Assembly (NCBI GenBank): GCA_004213235.1
Contig: SHAI01000037.1
Span: 1 to 14,244, forward strand
DNA length: 14,244 nucleotides
DNA from: Parvularculaceae bacterium
GTDB taxonomy: Bacteria > Pseudomonadota > Alphaproteobacteria > Caulobacterales > Parvularculaceae
Direction: 5' to 3'
Each line of letters opens with the position of its first letter. Positions within the stretch are counted from its first letter, which is position 1. Shown piece after piece: positions 1 through 6,626 of this stretch. Both the position numbers and the translations under genes were made by a program. Below the pieces are notes generated by a model that ran no database searches, was not told where the DNA came from, and saw only the letters and a program-made list of their open reading frames with translations.

Positions 1-423
1 CAGCGGGACCTCTTCCTCAGTCTGGGAAACATCGGCGAAATCCGCCGCCAACAGGGCGATCTCCCCAGCGCCCTTGAGGCCTATCAAGAAAGCCTCTCCA
101 TTGCCCGCACCCTCGCGACGGATAAAACCAATGCGCAAGCCCAGCGGGACCTCTCCATCAGTCTGAACAAGATCGGCGATGTCCGCCGCCAGCAGGGCGA
201 TCTCCCCAGCGCCCTTAAGGCCTATGAAGAAAGCCTCGCCATACGCCGCACCCTCGCAAAGGATAAAACCAATGCAGAAGCCCAGCGGGATCTCGTCGTA
301 TCCCTCGCGCAAATCGGACTTGCCCACAGGGCCGACGGGGACGAGGGGGCGGCCCGGGCCGCGTTTGAAGAGGCTCTTTCCATTGCCGAGCCCCTGGCCG
401 CGCGGGCACCGGAAATTGTGCGA
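1..423 (+). repeat. 141-bp tandem repeats inside the TPR gene
   Basis: The string CAGCGGGA(C/T)CTC recurs at 1, 142 and 283, an exact 141-bp spacing (47 codons). Units 1-141 and 142-282 are nearly identical at DNA level. The unit from 283 is recognisable only in its first part and then diverges into the C-terminal cap. Such high DNA identity indicates recent expansion or homogenisation, so the copy number of the whole gene may vary between strains and may be collapsed in short-read assemblies. Confidence 0.85.
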
Positions 424-468
424 TATCAGGAACTTGTTGCAGAGCTGAAGCGCCTGCTCGCCGATTGA
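1..468 (+). CDS. TPR-repeat protein, C-terminal fragment
   Basis: The first frame is open from the window edge to TGA at 466-468, giving 155 residues with no start in view. The protein is made of tetratricopeptide-type helical repeats with a 47-residue period. Units carry signatures such as RDLSISLNKIGDVRRQQGDL followed by PSALKAYEESLAIRRTLA. Two units are nearly identical and a third, the C-terminal cap, has diverged. TPR arrays of this kind are protein-interaction scaffolds and often sit behind a catalytic or signalling domain (CHAT, caspase-like or TIR), but any such domain would lie to the left of the window. I see no signal or membrane segment in this part. The repeat class is well supported; the function is unknown. 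Confidence 0.85.
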   Translation, partial: QRDLFLSLGNIGEIRRQQGDLPSALEAYQESLSIARTLATDKTNAQAQRDLSISLNKIGDVRRQQGDLPSALKAYEESLAIRRTLAKDKTNAEAQRDLVVSLAQIGLAHRADGDEGAARAAFEEALSIAEPLAARAPEIVRYQELVAELKRLLAD

Positions 469-739
469 GCCCGCCCCCACATGACCCCGGACGGGCCGCG
501 AACGCCAGCGTGTGCCATAGAATGGCGTGATGCGAAGGGGCAACAGTGCACACGGTTCACCAATGGCACGGCGCAGTTTGCTTGACCCATTGGTGCCGGA
601 CCGCGATTCTGGTGTCTCGTTCTGCTGGCTGTTTTGCTGTCAGTAATATTCTGGCCCTACGCTTTTGGTTATGGGTTTTCGGTTATGAGCTGGCGGGCTG
701 GCATGTTTTCGGGTCAGCGCGTTTGTTTTGGGTAGAGTG
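469..739. other. Intergenic region without a convincing gene
   Basis: This 271-bp stretch separates the TPR gene from the next plus-strand gene. An open frame from 546 runs toward 740, but its translation is rich in Trp, Cys and Phe and looks non-coding, and it has no Shine-Dalgarno. A 5-bp inverted repeat GCCCG/CGGGC lies just after the TPR stop, too weak to call a terminator. The AT-richer part (about 640-735) probably carries the promoter of the 740 gene, but I cannot define its boxes. Confidence 0.5.
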
Positions 740-2080
740 ATGTTTTTCACACGTCTTGCGGCTGCGGCGACGGCTTGCGCGATTTTGATCGCGGCGGTCA
801 TCTATCCCGCAGCACCGGCGGGCGCGGGGGCGCATCTCGCCGCCCTGGGTGACGGATTTCAGCGCGGGCCACTGGCCGATAAAGCCTGCCCCCTCGCCGG
901 GTCGATCATCACGCAGCCATTTGCCGATCTGGCAGATGTCCTCTCGGTTTCACCTCTGGGCGGGGTTACCGCGCCGGGCGAAGCACTGCCCGCGCCGTTT
1001 ATCCGGATCAATACCCGCAAAGGGGCAACGGCCTTTGAACGGCGCACCACCCGGGTAATGGCCCCGGCGCGCGCGGACATTACCGCGATTGAACGGCGTA
1101 TCCTGCGCGATGCCACGGGCGCGGCGACTGGCCAATCCTGGACGGTGCATCTGCGCACCTGCGAGAATGTGGCCATTCAGCTGGGGGATCTGGACACCTT
1201 GCTGCCCGATCTGGTGCGCCGGGCGGGCGGCGTTGCCGCATTCGCGCAGATTGACGGGCCGGACCATAGCGCCGTGCGCACCCAGCTGCGTGTGCGTGCC
1301 GGTGCGGAAATTGGTACCGCCGACGGGTTTGATGTGGCGCTTATCGATACCCGCCAGGCGGCAAAGGATCTGGTGCGCCCGGAGCGTTATCGCACCAACC
1401 CCTATCTGGCGGGCCGGGTTTTGGGCGTCACGCCGGAACTCCTCTCGGCGATTGCCCTTGACCATACCCAGGCGCAATGCCCGCTTGATTATCTGCCGAC
1501 GCGCCTGCGCACCGAATGGACGCAGAAACTCGGCGACGTGTACGGGATGCGCCGCGCCAAAGGCGAGAATGCGTGCCGCACCGCGCTGGCGGATATTCCG
1601 GACACGGCGCAAGGGGCCTGGTTTACCGATGCCTCCCATAATGGGGTTGCGACACGGCTGCGCGCGATTGCCCTGGCACCCGACAGTGTGGACCCGCAGC
1701 GGCAGATTTTTGCCCTGCACGGACGGTTGCGCTCATTCTCTCCTGATCTTGTTGCCCTGACACCGAAGGCAAAATCCGCCCGCGAAGCCGCCGCACAGGA
1801 TTTTCTTTCCTTTGCCGCAGCACCAGACGGGCGCAGCCATGGGCGGATCAACCAGCCATTTGGCCGGACCGAGGCTGGGCGTATTTACTGCTATCAGGGG
1901 TTGCGCGCGAATTTCGTTGGCCCGCGTATCAATGGCGTGCTCTTGTTTGAAGTCTCCGGCAAGCAGGAAGACCGGGCACCGGCAACAATGAAAATGGAAT
2001 TGCGCGGCGATGTTCAATCATGCATCGACCTGCCCGAGCCATGGGCATTTACCGGCGCGGAGACGCTTTTCTACCGCTAA
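740..2080 (+). CDS. Secreted protein of unknown function, possible degenerate LytM/M23-like fold
   Basis: The product is 446 aa. The N-terminus MFFTRLAAAATACAILIAAV followed by IYPAAPAGAGA is a Sec signal peptide with plausible cleavage near AGA, so the protein is exported. I chose ATG 740; an in-frame TTG at 728 would only add MGRV. No catalytic motif is recognised with confidence. The stretch at about residues 85-205 reads like a metalloendopeptidase M23/LytM beta-sandwich: FIRINTRKG, then VMAPARADITAIE, then LGDLDTLLPDL, then RVRAGAEIGT and FDVALID. The usual zinc ligands (HxxxD and HxH) are not visible, so it would be catalytically dead. Several cysteines (KACPL, RTCEN, QCPLDYL, NACRT, IYCYQ, QSCID) could form periplasmic disulfides. 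The C-terminal part (about 350-446) has beta-strand character. Export is well supported; the fold is an inference. Confidence 0.75.
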   Translation: MFFTRLAAAATACAILIAAVIYPAAPAGAGAHLAALGDGFQRGPLADKACPLAGSIITQPFADLADVLSVSPLGGVTAPGEALPAPFIRINTRKGATAFERRTTRVMAPARADITAIERRILRDATGAATGQSWTVHLRTCENVAIQLGDLDTLLPDLVRRAGGVAAFAQIDGPDHSAVRTQLRVRAGAEIGTADGFDVALIDTRQAAKDLVRPERYRTNPYLAGRVLGVTPELLSAIALDHTQAQCPLDYLPTRLRTEWTQKLGDVYGMRRAKGENACRTALADIPDTAQGAWFTDASHNGVATRLRAIALAPDSVDPQRQIFALHGRLRSFSPDLVALTPKAKSAREAAAQDFLSFAAAPDGRSHGRINQPFGRTEAGRIYCYQGLRANFVGPRINGVLLFEVSGKQEDRAPATMKMELRGDVQSCIDLPEPWAFTGAETLFYR

Positions 2081-2104
2081 CTGCCACCAGGTCAGCGCCC
2101 GCCC

Positions 2105-2140
2105 AGCAGGATCCAGCGCGCAAGCAGGACCCAGCGCGCA
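2105..2140. repeat. 18-bp tandem duplication between convergent genes
   Basis: AGCAGGATCCAGCGCGCA (2105-2122) is followed directly by AGCAGGACCCAGCGCGCA (2123-2140), with a single mismatch. It lies in the 71-bp gap between the convergent stops of the secreted-protein gene and the thermonuclease gene. On the minus strand it encodes two copies of ARW(V/I)LL in the frame that continues the nuclease past its stop. Confidence 0.85.
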
Positions 2141-2151
2141 TCGTTCATCAT

Positions 2152-2580
2152 TCAGCACCAGGATTTTTTGCCCTTATAGGGTTGCGCCAGCCCTGCGCGC
2201 AGCAAGCCGCGTCCCAGATCGCCTTTTTCCGTTTCAACCCGCGCCAGCACCCGGCCAGCATATTTGCCGTGACGAATATCGGTGAGCGCTACCGGTCCGC
2301 GCGCCATGGCGGCACTCACATAACCGCGCGCGCGCAGCCCCTTCTGCCGTTCAGCGGCGCAGGCCGCCCGCCGGATCTCCGGCGTATCAATTCCGAGGAG
2401 GCGAACCTTCGTTTCCACCTCCACGCCCGGCCATACTTCTGCGACGACCACAAGAGTGTCCCCGTCAATCACCCGGACAAGGCGCGCCTCAATGGGCCCA
2501 TCAATCCGCGCCGCGCCGAGCGCTGCCATCGGCCAGAGCACTGCACACAATAATCCCGCAATGAGAGAGTTCCGTTTCAT
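2152..2580 (-). CDS. Exported thermonuclease (SNase-like nuclease)
   Basis: This 142-aa protein of the staphylococcal nuclease family (SNase domain, OB-fold) hydrolyses phosphodiester bonds in DNA and RNA with calcium in characterised members. A signal peptide (MKRNSLIAGLLCAVLWPMAA, cleavage near LGA) sends it to the periplasm or outside the cell. The domain starts at VIDGDT (37-42). RLLGIDTPE (60-68) and KYAGR (106-110) align with the classical active site: R60, E68 and R110 correspond to SNase Arg35, Glu43 and Arg87, and D41, D65 and T66 to the calcium site. All are present, so an active enzyme is expected. The GLAQPY and KGKKSWC ending is normal for the family. I see no Shine-Dalgarno before the ATG; a TATAGT box 5 nt upstream of the ATG hints at a nearly leaderless transcript, though no good -35 box accompanies it. 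The upstream YceI gene is on the same strand, 171 bp away. Confidence 0.93.
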   Translation of the reverse strand: MKRNSLIAGLLCAVLWPMAALGAARIDGPIEARLVRVIDGDTLVVVAEVWPGVEVETKVRLLGIDTPEIRRAACAAERQKGLRARGYVSAAMARGPVALTDIRHGKYAGRVLARVETEKGDLGRGLLRAGLAQPYKGKKSWC

Positions 2581-2607
2581 ATGCTACTATAGGTAGTGTT
2601 TCGGAGA

Positions 2608-2664
2608 TTAAATTTCAAGCTCGGCATCAGCCCGTTTCATCACCCGTTTCTTGGCCCGTTTCAT
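2608..2664 (-). CDS. Possible 18-aa Lys/Arg-rich leader ORF upstream of the nuclease
   Basis: On the minus strand an ATG at 2664 opens a frame reading MKRAKKRVMKRADAELEI before TAA at 2610-2608, 27 nt ahead of the nuclease ATG. It is a by-product of four 12-bp repeats and begins with the same ATGAAACGG as the nuclease gene. No clear Shine-Dalgarno precedes it. It could be a leader peptide or upstream decoy start, or simply untranslated repeat. Low confidence that it is translated. Confidence 0.2.
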   Translation of the reverse strand: MKRAKKRVMKRADAELEI

Positions 2665-2678
2665 GGCCCGTTTTATGA
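2631..2678. repeat. Four 12-bp tandem repeats (CCCGTTTCATGG)
   Basis: Units start at 2631, 2643, 2655 and 2667, each CCCGTTT(C/T)(A/T)T plus two variable bases. Read on the minus strand they give (A/M/K)-K-R-(A/V) steps. A fifth partial copy, CCGTTTCAT at 2572-2580, is the start of the thermonuclease gene itself (ATGAAACGG in reverse). The array may therefore have arisen by duplication of the nuclease start region. Confidence 0.85.
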
Positions 2679-2721
2679 TCCCATTTAAGATCTGACCAAA
2701 TCACCGACAAAGACGTCATCC

Positions 2722-2747
2722 CCCGGCGAGGCGAGGTTTCGCCCGGG
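2722..2747 (-). terminator. GC-rich hairpin after the YceI gene
   Basis: Five bases beyond the YceI stop, the minus strand forms CCCGGGCGA (2747-2739) pairing with TCGCCGGG (2729-2722), with one bulged base and a 9-nt loop. No U-tract follows, so if it ends transcription it would need Rho, or it may just stabilise the 3' end of the mRNA. Confidence 0.3.
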
Positions 2748-2751
2748 CCGC

Positions 2752-3336
2752 CTAGCGCGATGCTGTTATATCAACGAACACCGTGACATTCAGCCCGACC
2801 CATTCATCGGTCGCAAAAGCGCCCTGGCCGACACCGAAATCCGTGCGGAGCAACACCGTTTCACCAGCGGCGCGCGCGGTATCGCCATCAATCTTCAGGG
2901 TAAACGGCAGCATCACCGGTTTTACCCCGTCGCGCAGCGATAAGGTTCCCGTTGCAATATATGTTCCATCAGCATCGGCATAGACGATTTTCTCGGCGAG
3001 AAATTCAGCCTCGGTTTTTGTCTTTACATCAAACCAGTCATTGCCCGGCAGGGCTTGATCCCGCGCCCTGTCGCCGGTTTTGGCCGACGATAGATCAATA
3101 ACAGCATGAATGCGCGCGCCCGATAAATCAGCCGGATCGAGAACAATCTCAGCGGACCAGTTTTCAAAAACGCCTTCAAAGGCACCGCCTTCCTGTTTGG
3201 CGCGAAATCCGAGCGTGCTGGCGCTTTTGTCTATTGCCCATTGTGATGCCATTGCCCCGGTACCGGAGATCAGCATCACCGCCATGGCAATGAGCGCCCG
3301 CACAGCGCACATTACGCCGGGTCTGAACTGTCTCAT
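2752..3336 (-). CDS. Exported YceI-family protein
   Basis: The 194-aa product has a Sec signal peptide (MRQFRPGVMCAVRALIAMAV then MLISGTGAMA, cleavage after AMA). The mature part starts with SQWAIDKSASTLGF, the typical first strand of the YceI beta-barrel domain (PF04264), followed by GVFENWSAEIVLDP, a DLSSAKTGDRARDQAL segment, DWFDVKTKTEAEF and TLKIDGDTARA. Family members are lipocalin-like barrels that bind polyprenoid or other lipid chains; the ligand here is unknown. ATG 3336 is preferred over TTG 3339 because GAGG lies 8 nt upstream of it. A candidate promoter is described for the upstream gap. This is a full-length periplasmic YceI. Confidence 0.93.
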   Translation of the reverse strand: MRQFRPGVMCAVRALIAMAVMLISGTGAMASQWAIDKSASTLGFRAKQEGGAFEGVFENWSAEIVLDPADLSGARIHAVIDLSSAKTGDRARDQALPGNDWFDVKTKTEAEFLAEKIVYADADGTYIATGTLSLRDGVKPVMLPFTLKIDGDTARAAGETVLLRTDFGVGQGAFATDEWVGLNVTVFVDITASR

Positions 3337-3690
3337 CAAAATAACCTCACTGGAACATTCCCTTACGAACTGATGTGGCCACCCACGGATGGCCAGAACC
3401 TAGATTACGCCAAACTCCCGACCGCTGAAAAAAGCGCGAAACAATACCGATCCCGTCAGCATTCAGCATCCTTCGCCTTTGAGGCATCGGGCGCGGCACT
3501 CCCGCGCGCCGGGACAAATATTGACGCCCGTGACTAACAGAACAATGGTACGCACTAACGCAACACGAAAAAACATCATCGAACCCGATGCCAGAAAATA
3601 AGAACGCACTTCTCTTACGTTTATCGGGTGCCGAACAGATTTTCCGATGGCGCATCTTTGCGGACCGTCGAACGATAGGGAACCACTACC
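3337..3690. other. 354-bp divergent intergenic region with candidate promoters and a hairpin
   Basis: This gap lies between divergent genes (YceI to the left, a lipocalin-like gene to the right). I see no gene in it. On the minus strand TTTTCA followed 18 nt later by TAATCT (3407-3402) is a possible promoter for yceI. The transcript would then carry a small hairpin in which TGGCCA (3376-3381) pairs with TGGCCA (3390-3395) around an 8-nt loop. The short inverted repeat GGAACATTCC (3352-3361) lies close to the yceI ribosome site and could be an operator. On the plus strand TTGACG near 3529 is a -35-like box but has no good partner. All are weak calls. Confidence 0.35.
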
Positions 3691-4116
3691 TTGACTGAAC
3701 CCGCCCTGCGATATGAACGCTTCCTTGGCCGATGGGCTCTGGATCCGGACAGCTGCGCGTTCGAACAAGGGGCGCCACCACAAAAGAGCATGATCGATAT
3801 TTCACAATCGGCCGGGGAGGTCGTGATCAGGATGACGCTTACCGACGCCGAAGGGCAGGTTCATGACACCACCTTCCGCGGCGCACCAAATGGGGTACCC
3901 GCCCCCTTCGACGGCGGCATTCTGGTCGATGCATTATCAATCGATACGCCGGCCGATGACCGTCTGGACTCAGCGGCATTCTGGAAGGGCGAACAATTGA
4001 TGACCGCCATGCGCACCCTGTCCGCAGACGGCAACCGGATGGAAATCGTGCAGACGGTCCGCCTCCCGGACGAAACCGTGCTGACGAACACATCGTCGTA
4101 TATCAGAACAGCCTGA
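3691..4116 (+). CDS. Small lipocalin-like hypothetical protein
   Basis: The product is 141 aa, starts at TTG 3691 and has no signal peptide or membrane segment, so it is probably cytoplasmic. The opening FLGRWALDPDSCAF resembles the GxW first strand of lipocalin-like or calycin hypothetical proteins, in which a GTWKLN-type strand is followed by alternating strands. Here they are SMIDISQSAGEVVIRMTLTD, VHDTTFRGAPN, TPADDRLDSAAFW, LMTAMRTLSADGNRMEIVQ and VLTNTSSYIR. Such small barrels often bind hydrophobic ligands, but nothing identifies one here. An AGGG about 10 nt upstream supports the TTG start, and there is no earlier in-frame ATG. It converges with the PBP gene across a repeat-containing gap. 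Good as a gene, tentative as a fold. Confidence 0.7.
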   Translation: MTEPALRYERFLGRWALDPDSCAFEQGAPPQKSMIDISQSAGEVVIRMTLTDAEGQVHDTTFRGAPNGVPAPFDGGILVDALSIDTPADDRLDSAAFWKGEQLMTAMRTLSADGNRMEIVQTVRLPDETVLTNTSSYIRTA

Positions 4117-4135
4117 GCGCGGCGGCGTTTACCCA

Positions 4136-4210
4136 AACGCCCGCTTCCCCAACACCCGGTTCCTCAGCGCCCGGTTCCTCAACTGCAGGTTCCTCAACTG
4201 CAGGTTCCTC
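4136..4210. repeat. 15-bp minisatellite, five units
   Basis: Units at 4136, 4151, 4166, 4181 and 4196 follow AA(C)NNCNGGTTCCTC. The last two are identical (AACTGCAGGTTCCTC) and the first is the most diverged (AACGCCCGCTTCCCC). The array fills the gap between two convergent stops. Because the unit is a multiple of 3, it can be read without stops: VEEPA-type repeats on the minus strand, NCRFL-type repeats in one plus frame. Confidence 0.88.
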
Positions 4211-4255
4211 AACGCGCTGCGACACAGCGAGGGCTATTGGCATTCTTACCCATAA

Positions 4256-6355
4256 TCAGTCATCGTCCCGACGCGACCGCCGAACCCTGCCACCATTTTT
4301 AAGTCGGTCAAAATCGCCCAACAATTCCGTATAGAACGCACCGATCTGATCGCGATCTCGCTCAACGCGCACCGGAAATGCCCCTGCAAGTCGACGTTTT
4401 GGCGCGTTTGAGTGGGCCTCTGACATAAACGACTTCCAAATTTCCGCCGGTAGCGCGCCGCCGGTGATCTTTTTCATCGGTCGGTATTCATCATTACCCA
4501 CCCAAACACCGGCCGTGATCTGCGCAGAGTATCCCACAAACCACGCATCGCGCCAATCATTGGTAGTTCCTGTTTTCCCGACCACATCACGCCCGGCGAG
4601 GCGCGCCCGCGCGCCCGTGCCCCCATTAACGACCTGAAATAGCATGTGGGTCATGTCCGTTGCTATTTGTCGATCCAATACCCGCTGATTATCATTCGAG
4701 GTGGATTCGTTCTGGTAGAGCGTATTCCCGTCATTATCCTCTATGCGGACAATTGCGTGCGGGCTCGATTTTCTCCCACCCCGCGCAAACGGAATATAGG
4801 CCCGGGTTAAATCCTCCAATGTCGCACTAAAGGCGCCCAGCGCGATGCCAGCTTCTGCCCCCGGAATATCAGAGCTTAACCCCATGCGGTGCGCCAATTC
4901 GATCACCTTGTCGCGTCCGATCTTTTCCGACACCTGTACCGCGACAGTGTTGATCGATCGCGCCATGGCTTCCGTGAGGCGCATGCGCCCTTCATAGCCA
5001 TTGTTGTAGTTAGCCGGTCTCCACCCGGCGATATTGACAGGCCGATCAACAAATTCGCTTACGGGCGTCAAACCGTTTTCAAAAGCCGCTGCGTATACGA
5101 ATGGTTTGAATGCTGATCCGGGTTGGCGTTTGGCCTGTGTCGCGCGATTAAACTGGCTTTCCACATAGGAAAGACCGCCAACCATCGCGCGCAAGGCACC
5201 GGTCTGATTGTCATAAGCGATGAGCGCACTCTGGGTTGCGCCTGCCTGTTTAGTATCGACACTCAACCGGGATTTCACGGCTTTTTCAGCCGCACGCTGC
5301 AAGCGCCTGTCAATCGTCGTGTGGATGATCAGATCTTTTTGTCCTGCACCAACGCGCTCATAGGCCTCTTTCGTGACGTAATCAAAGAAATAGCCAAGTT
5401 CGGCTTTGTCGGCATTGCTGACAATCTGCGCCGGATCCAGGCGCGCATCGGCCGCTTCCGCCGCGGAGATGGCACCGATTTCGACAAGATTCCCGAGCAC
5501 TTCATTTGCGCGGTCCTGCGCACCAAAGGGATTATTCGTAGGTGCCAGGGCCGATGGCGCCTTTGGCAGGCCGGCAAGTAATACCGCCTCGGAAAGCGTG
5601 ACATCCCGCGCGGATTTGCCAAAATAAGTTTGCGCCGCGCTTTCAACGCCATATGCCCCCGCCCCCATATAAATCCGGTTCAGGTATAATGACAGGATCT
5701 GATCCTTGTCATAACGCCCCTCAATCCACAGGGCGAGCAACGCCTCTTTCGCTTTACGCAGATAGGATTGCTCAGGCGTCAGAAACAGGTTCTTTGCCAA
5801 TTGCTGGGTGATTGTCGAACCACCTTCAGAAATCGTTCCTGTACGTATATTGCTGAATGCAGCGCGCGCAATACCACGCGGATCTACGCCTTTGTGCCGG
5901 TAGAAACGCCTGTCTTCCGTGGCGAGAATGGCCTGCACGAAATAATCGGGCAACTCCTTCACCGGTACAGATTCACCATAGCGCGCGCCGCGCAGGGCAA
6001 TCTCCTCCCCTTGGCGATCAAGGATTACAATCGACGGTAACCGATTGACCGCCCAAAGATTAGCCTCGTCCGGCGGTTCTGGCGCAATGTAAAATAACAC
6101 CAGATACAAGAATGTCGGCACACCAACGAACCCGAGGGAAATGGAAACCAACACCCCCTCAATGCCAGCACGACGGTGCCATCCGGGCGTAAAGAAAGGG
6201 GCGGAATTTCTTGAAGGATTCTTCTGGCGTTTGGGCGCGCGCGCGCCTTTGCGTGCTGGTCTACCTGCACGTGTTCGCTGCGCCGGCAACACACTGCGCA
6301 CACCGGCTATAAGGTCACGCCACGCCTCAGCGCCTATATGAAGAAAATTCCCCAT
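4256..6355 (-). CDS. PBP1A-family bifunctional peptidoglycan synthase
   Basis: About 699 aa; polymerises lipid II into glycan strands and cross-links the peptides in the periplasm. A basic cytoplasmic N-terminus (about 60 aa, rich in Arg and Lys) precedes one membrane segment (about 67-91). The GT51 glycosyltransferase motifs follow in order: ATEDRRFYRHKGVD (catalytic Glu near 147), GGSTITQQLAKN, RKAKEALLALWIE and the YLNRIYMGAGAYGVESAAQ block. The transpeptidase has all three motifs: SAFK (nucleophile near 414), SIN (467-469) and KTGTT (594-598). At 699 aa it is shorter than E. coli PBP1a and seems to lack the long insert between the domains; PBP1C-like naming is also possible. ATG 6355 or GTG 6358 may be the start; neither has a clear Shine-Dalgarno. 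The C-terminus is a basic and acidic tail (RVRRSRRDDD), and the same frame stays open for 50 codons after the stop. Confidence 0.95.
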   Translation of the reverse strand: MGNFLHIGAEAWRDLIAGVRSVLPAQRTRAGRPARKGARAPKRQKNPSRNSAPFFTPGWHRRAGIEGVLVSISLGFVGVPTFLYLVLFYIAPEPPDEANLWAVNRLPSIVILDRQGEEIALRGARYGESVPVKELPDYFVQAILATEDRRFYRHKGVDPRGIARAAFSNIRTGTISEGGSTITQQLAKNLFLTPEQSYLRKAKEALLALWIEGRYDKDQILSLYLNRIYMGAGAYGVESAAQTYFGKSARDVTLSEAVLLAGLPKAPSALAPTNNPFGAQDRANEVLGNLVEIGAISAAEAADARLDPAQIVSNADKAELGYFFDYVTKEAYERVGAGQKDLIIHTTIDRRLQRAAEKAVKSRLSVDTKQAGATQSALIAYDNQTGALRAMVGGLSYVESQFNRATQAKRQPGSAFKPFVYAAAFENGLTPVSEFVDRPVNIAGWRPANYNNGYEGRMRLTEAMARSINTVAVQVSEKIGRDKVIELAHRMGLSSDIPGAEAGIALGAFSATLEDLTRAYIPFARGGRKSSPHAIVRIEDNDGNTLYQNESTSNDNQRVLDRQIATDMTHMLFQVVNGGTGARARLAGRDVVGKTGTTNDWRDAWFVGYSAQITAGVWVGNDEYRPMKKITGGALPAEIWKSFMSEAHSNAPKRRLAGAFPVRVERDRDQIGAFYTELLGDFDRLKNGGRVRRSRRDDD

Positions 6356-6524
6356 CACAAAATGCTACCGCCCAACCAAATGATTGCCAACGCCCACCGC
6401 ATGCGCACGTTAACCGTCCCCATAAACAATATGCCCGATACGCTGCGCTCGCAACATGGCGGGAGAATGGCCAAAAGCGTGCGCACTGTTATGATAATCT
6501 TCCAGACGGCACATTTGGGTAACT

Positions 6525-6552
6525 TTGACAGGACCAGAGCTCTTGCTATTGG
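6525..6552 (+). promoter_or_regulatory. Candidate sigma-70-type promoter for ycgN
   Basis: A perfect TTGACA (6525-6530) is followed after 16 nt by TATTGG (6547-6552), a weak -10 box. It would give a leader of about 68 nt before the YcgN ATG. That leader contains a small hairpin, TGAGGT (6585-6590) with ACCTCA (6598-6603). The -35 is convincing and the -10 is not. Confidence 0.4.
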
Positions 6553-6626
6553 TTCGGGATCGTTTGCTTCAGACCCATTCTGTTTGAGGTCCAGATTACC
6601 TCAGATCCGCATCCCTTAAGGTTCCA

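Noticed and set aside
546..740. 64-aa frame before the secreted-protein gene
   Set aside because: Its composition is dominated by Trp, Phe, Cys and His, it has no Shine-Dalgarno, and it runs into the promoter and start region of the 740 gene.
950..1720. 256-aa open frame on the minus strand inside the 740-2080 gene
   Set aside because: It is antisense to a gene with a clear signal peptide and globular composition. Its translation is Arg/Gly/Ala-rich with no domain, typical of a GC-rich shadow frame.
2631..2678. CRISPR-like or operator array
   Set aside because: Units are directly adjacent 12-mers without spacers, and one copy is the start of the nuclease gene itself; this is a simple tandem repeat.
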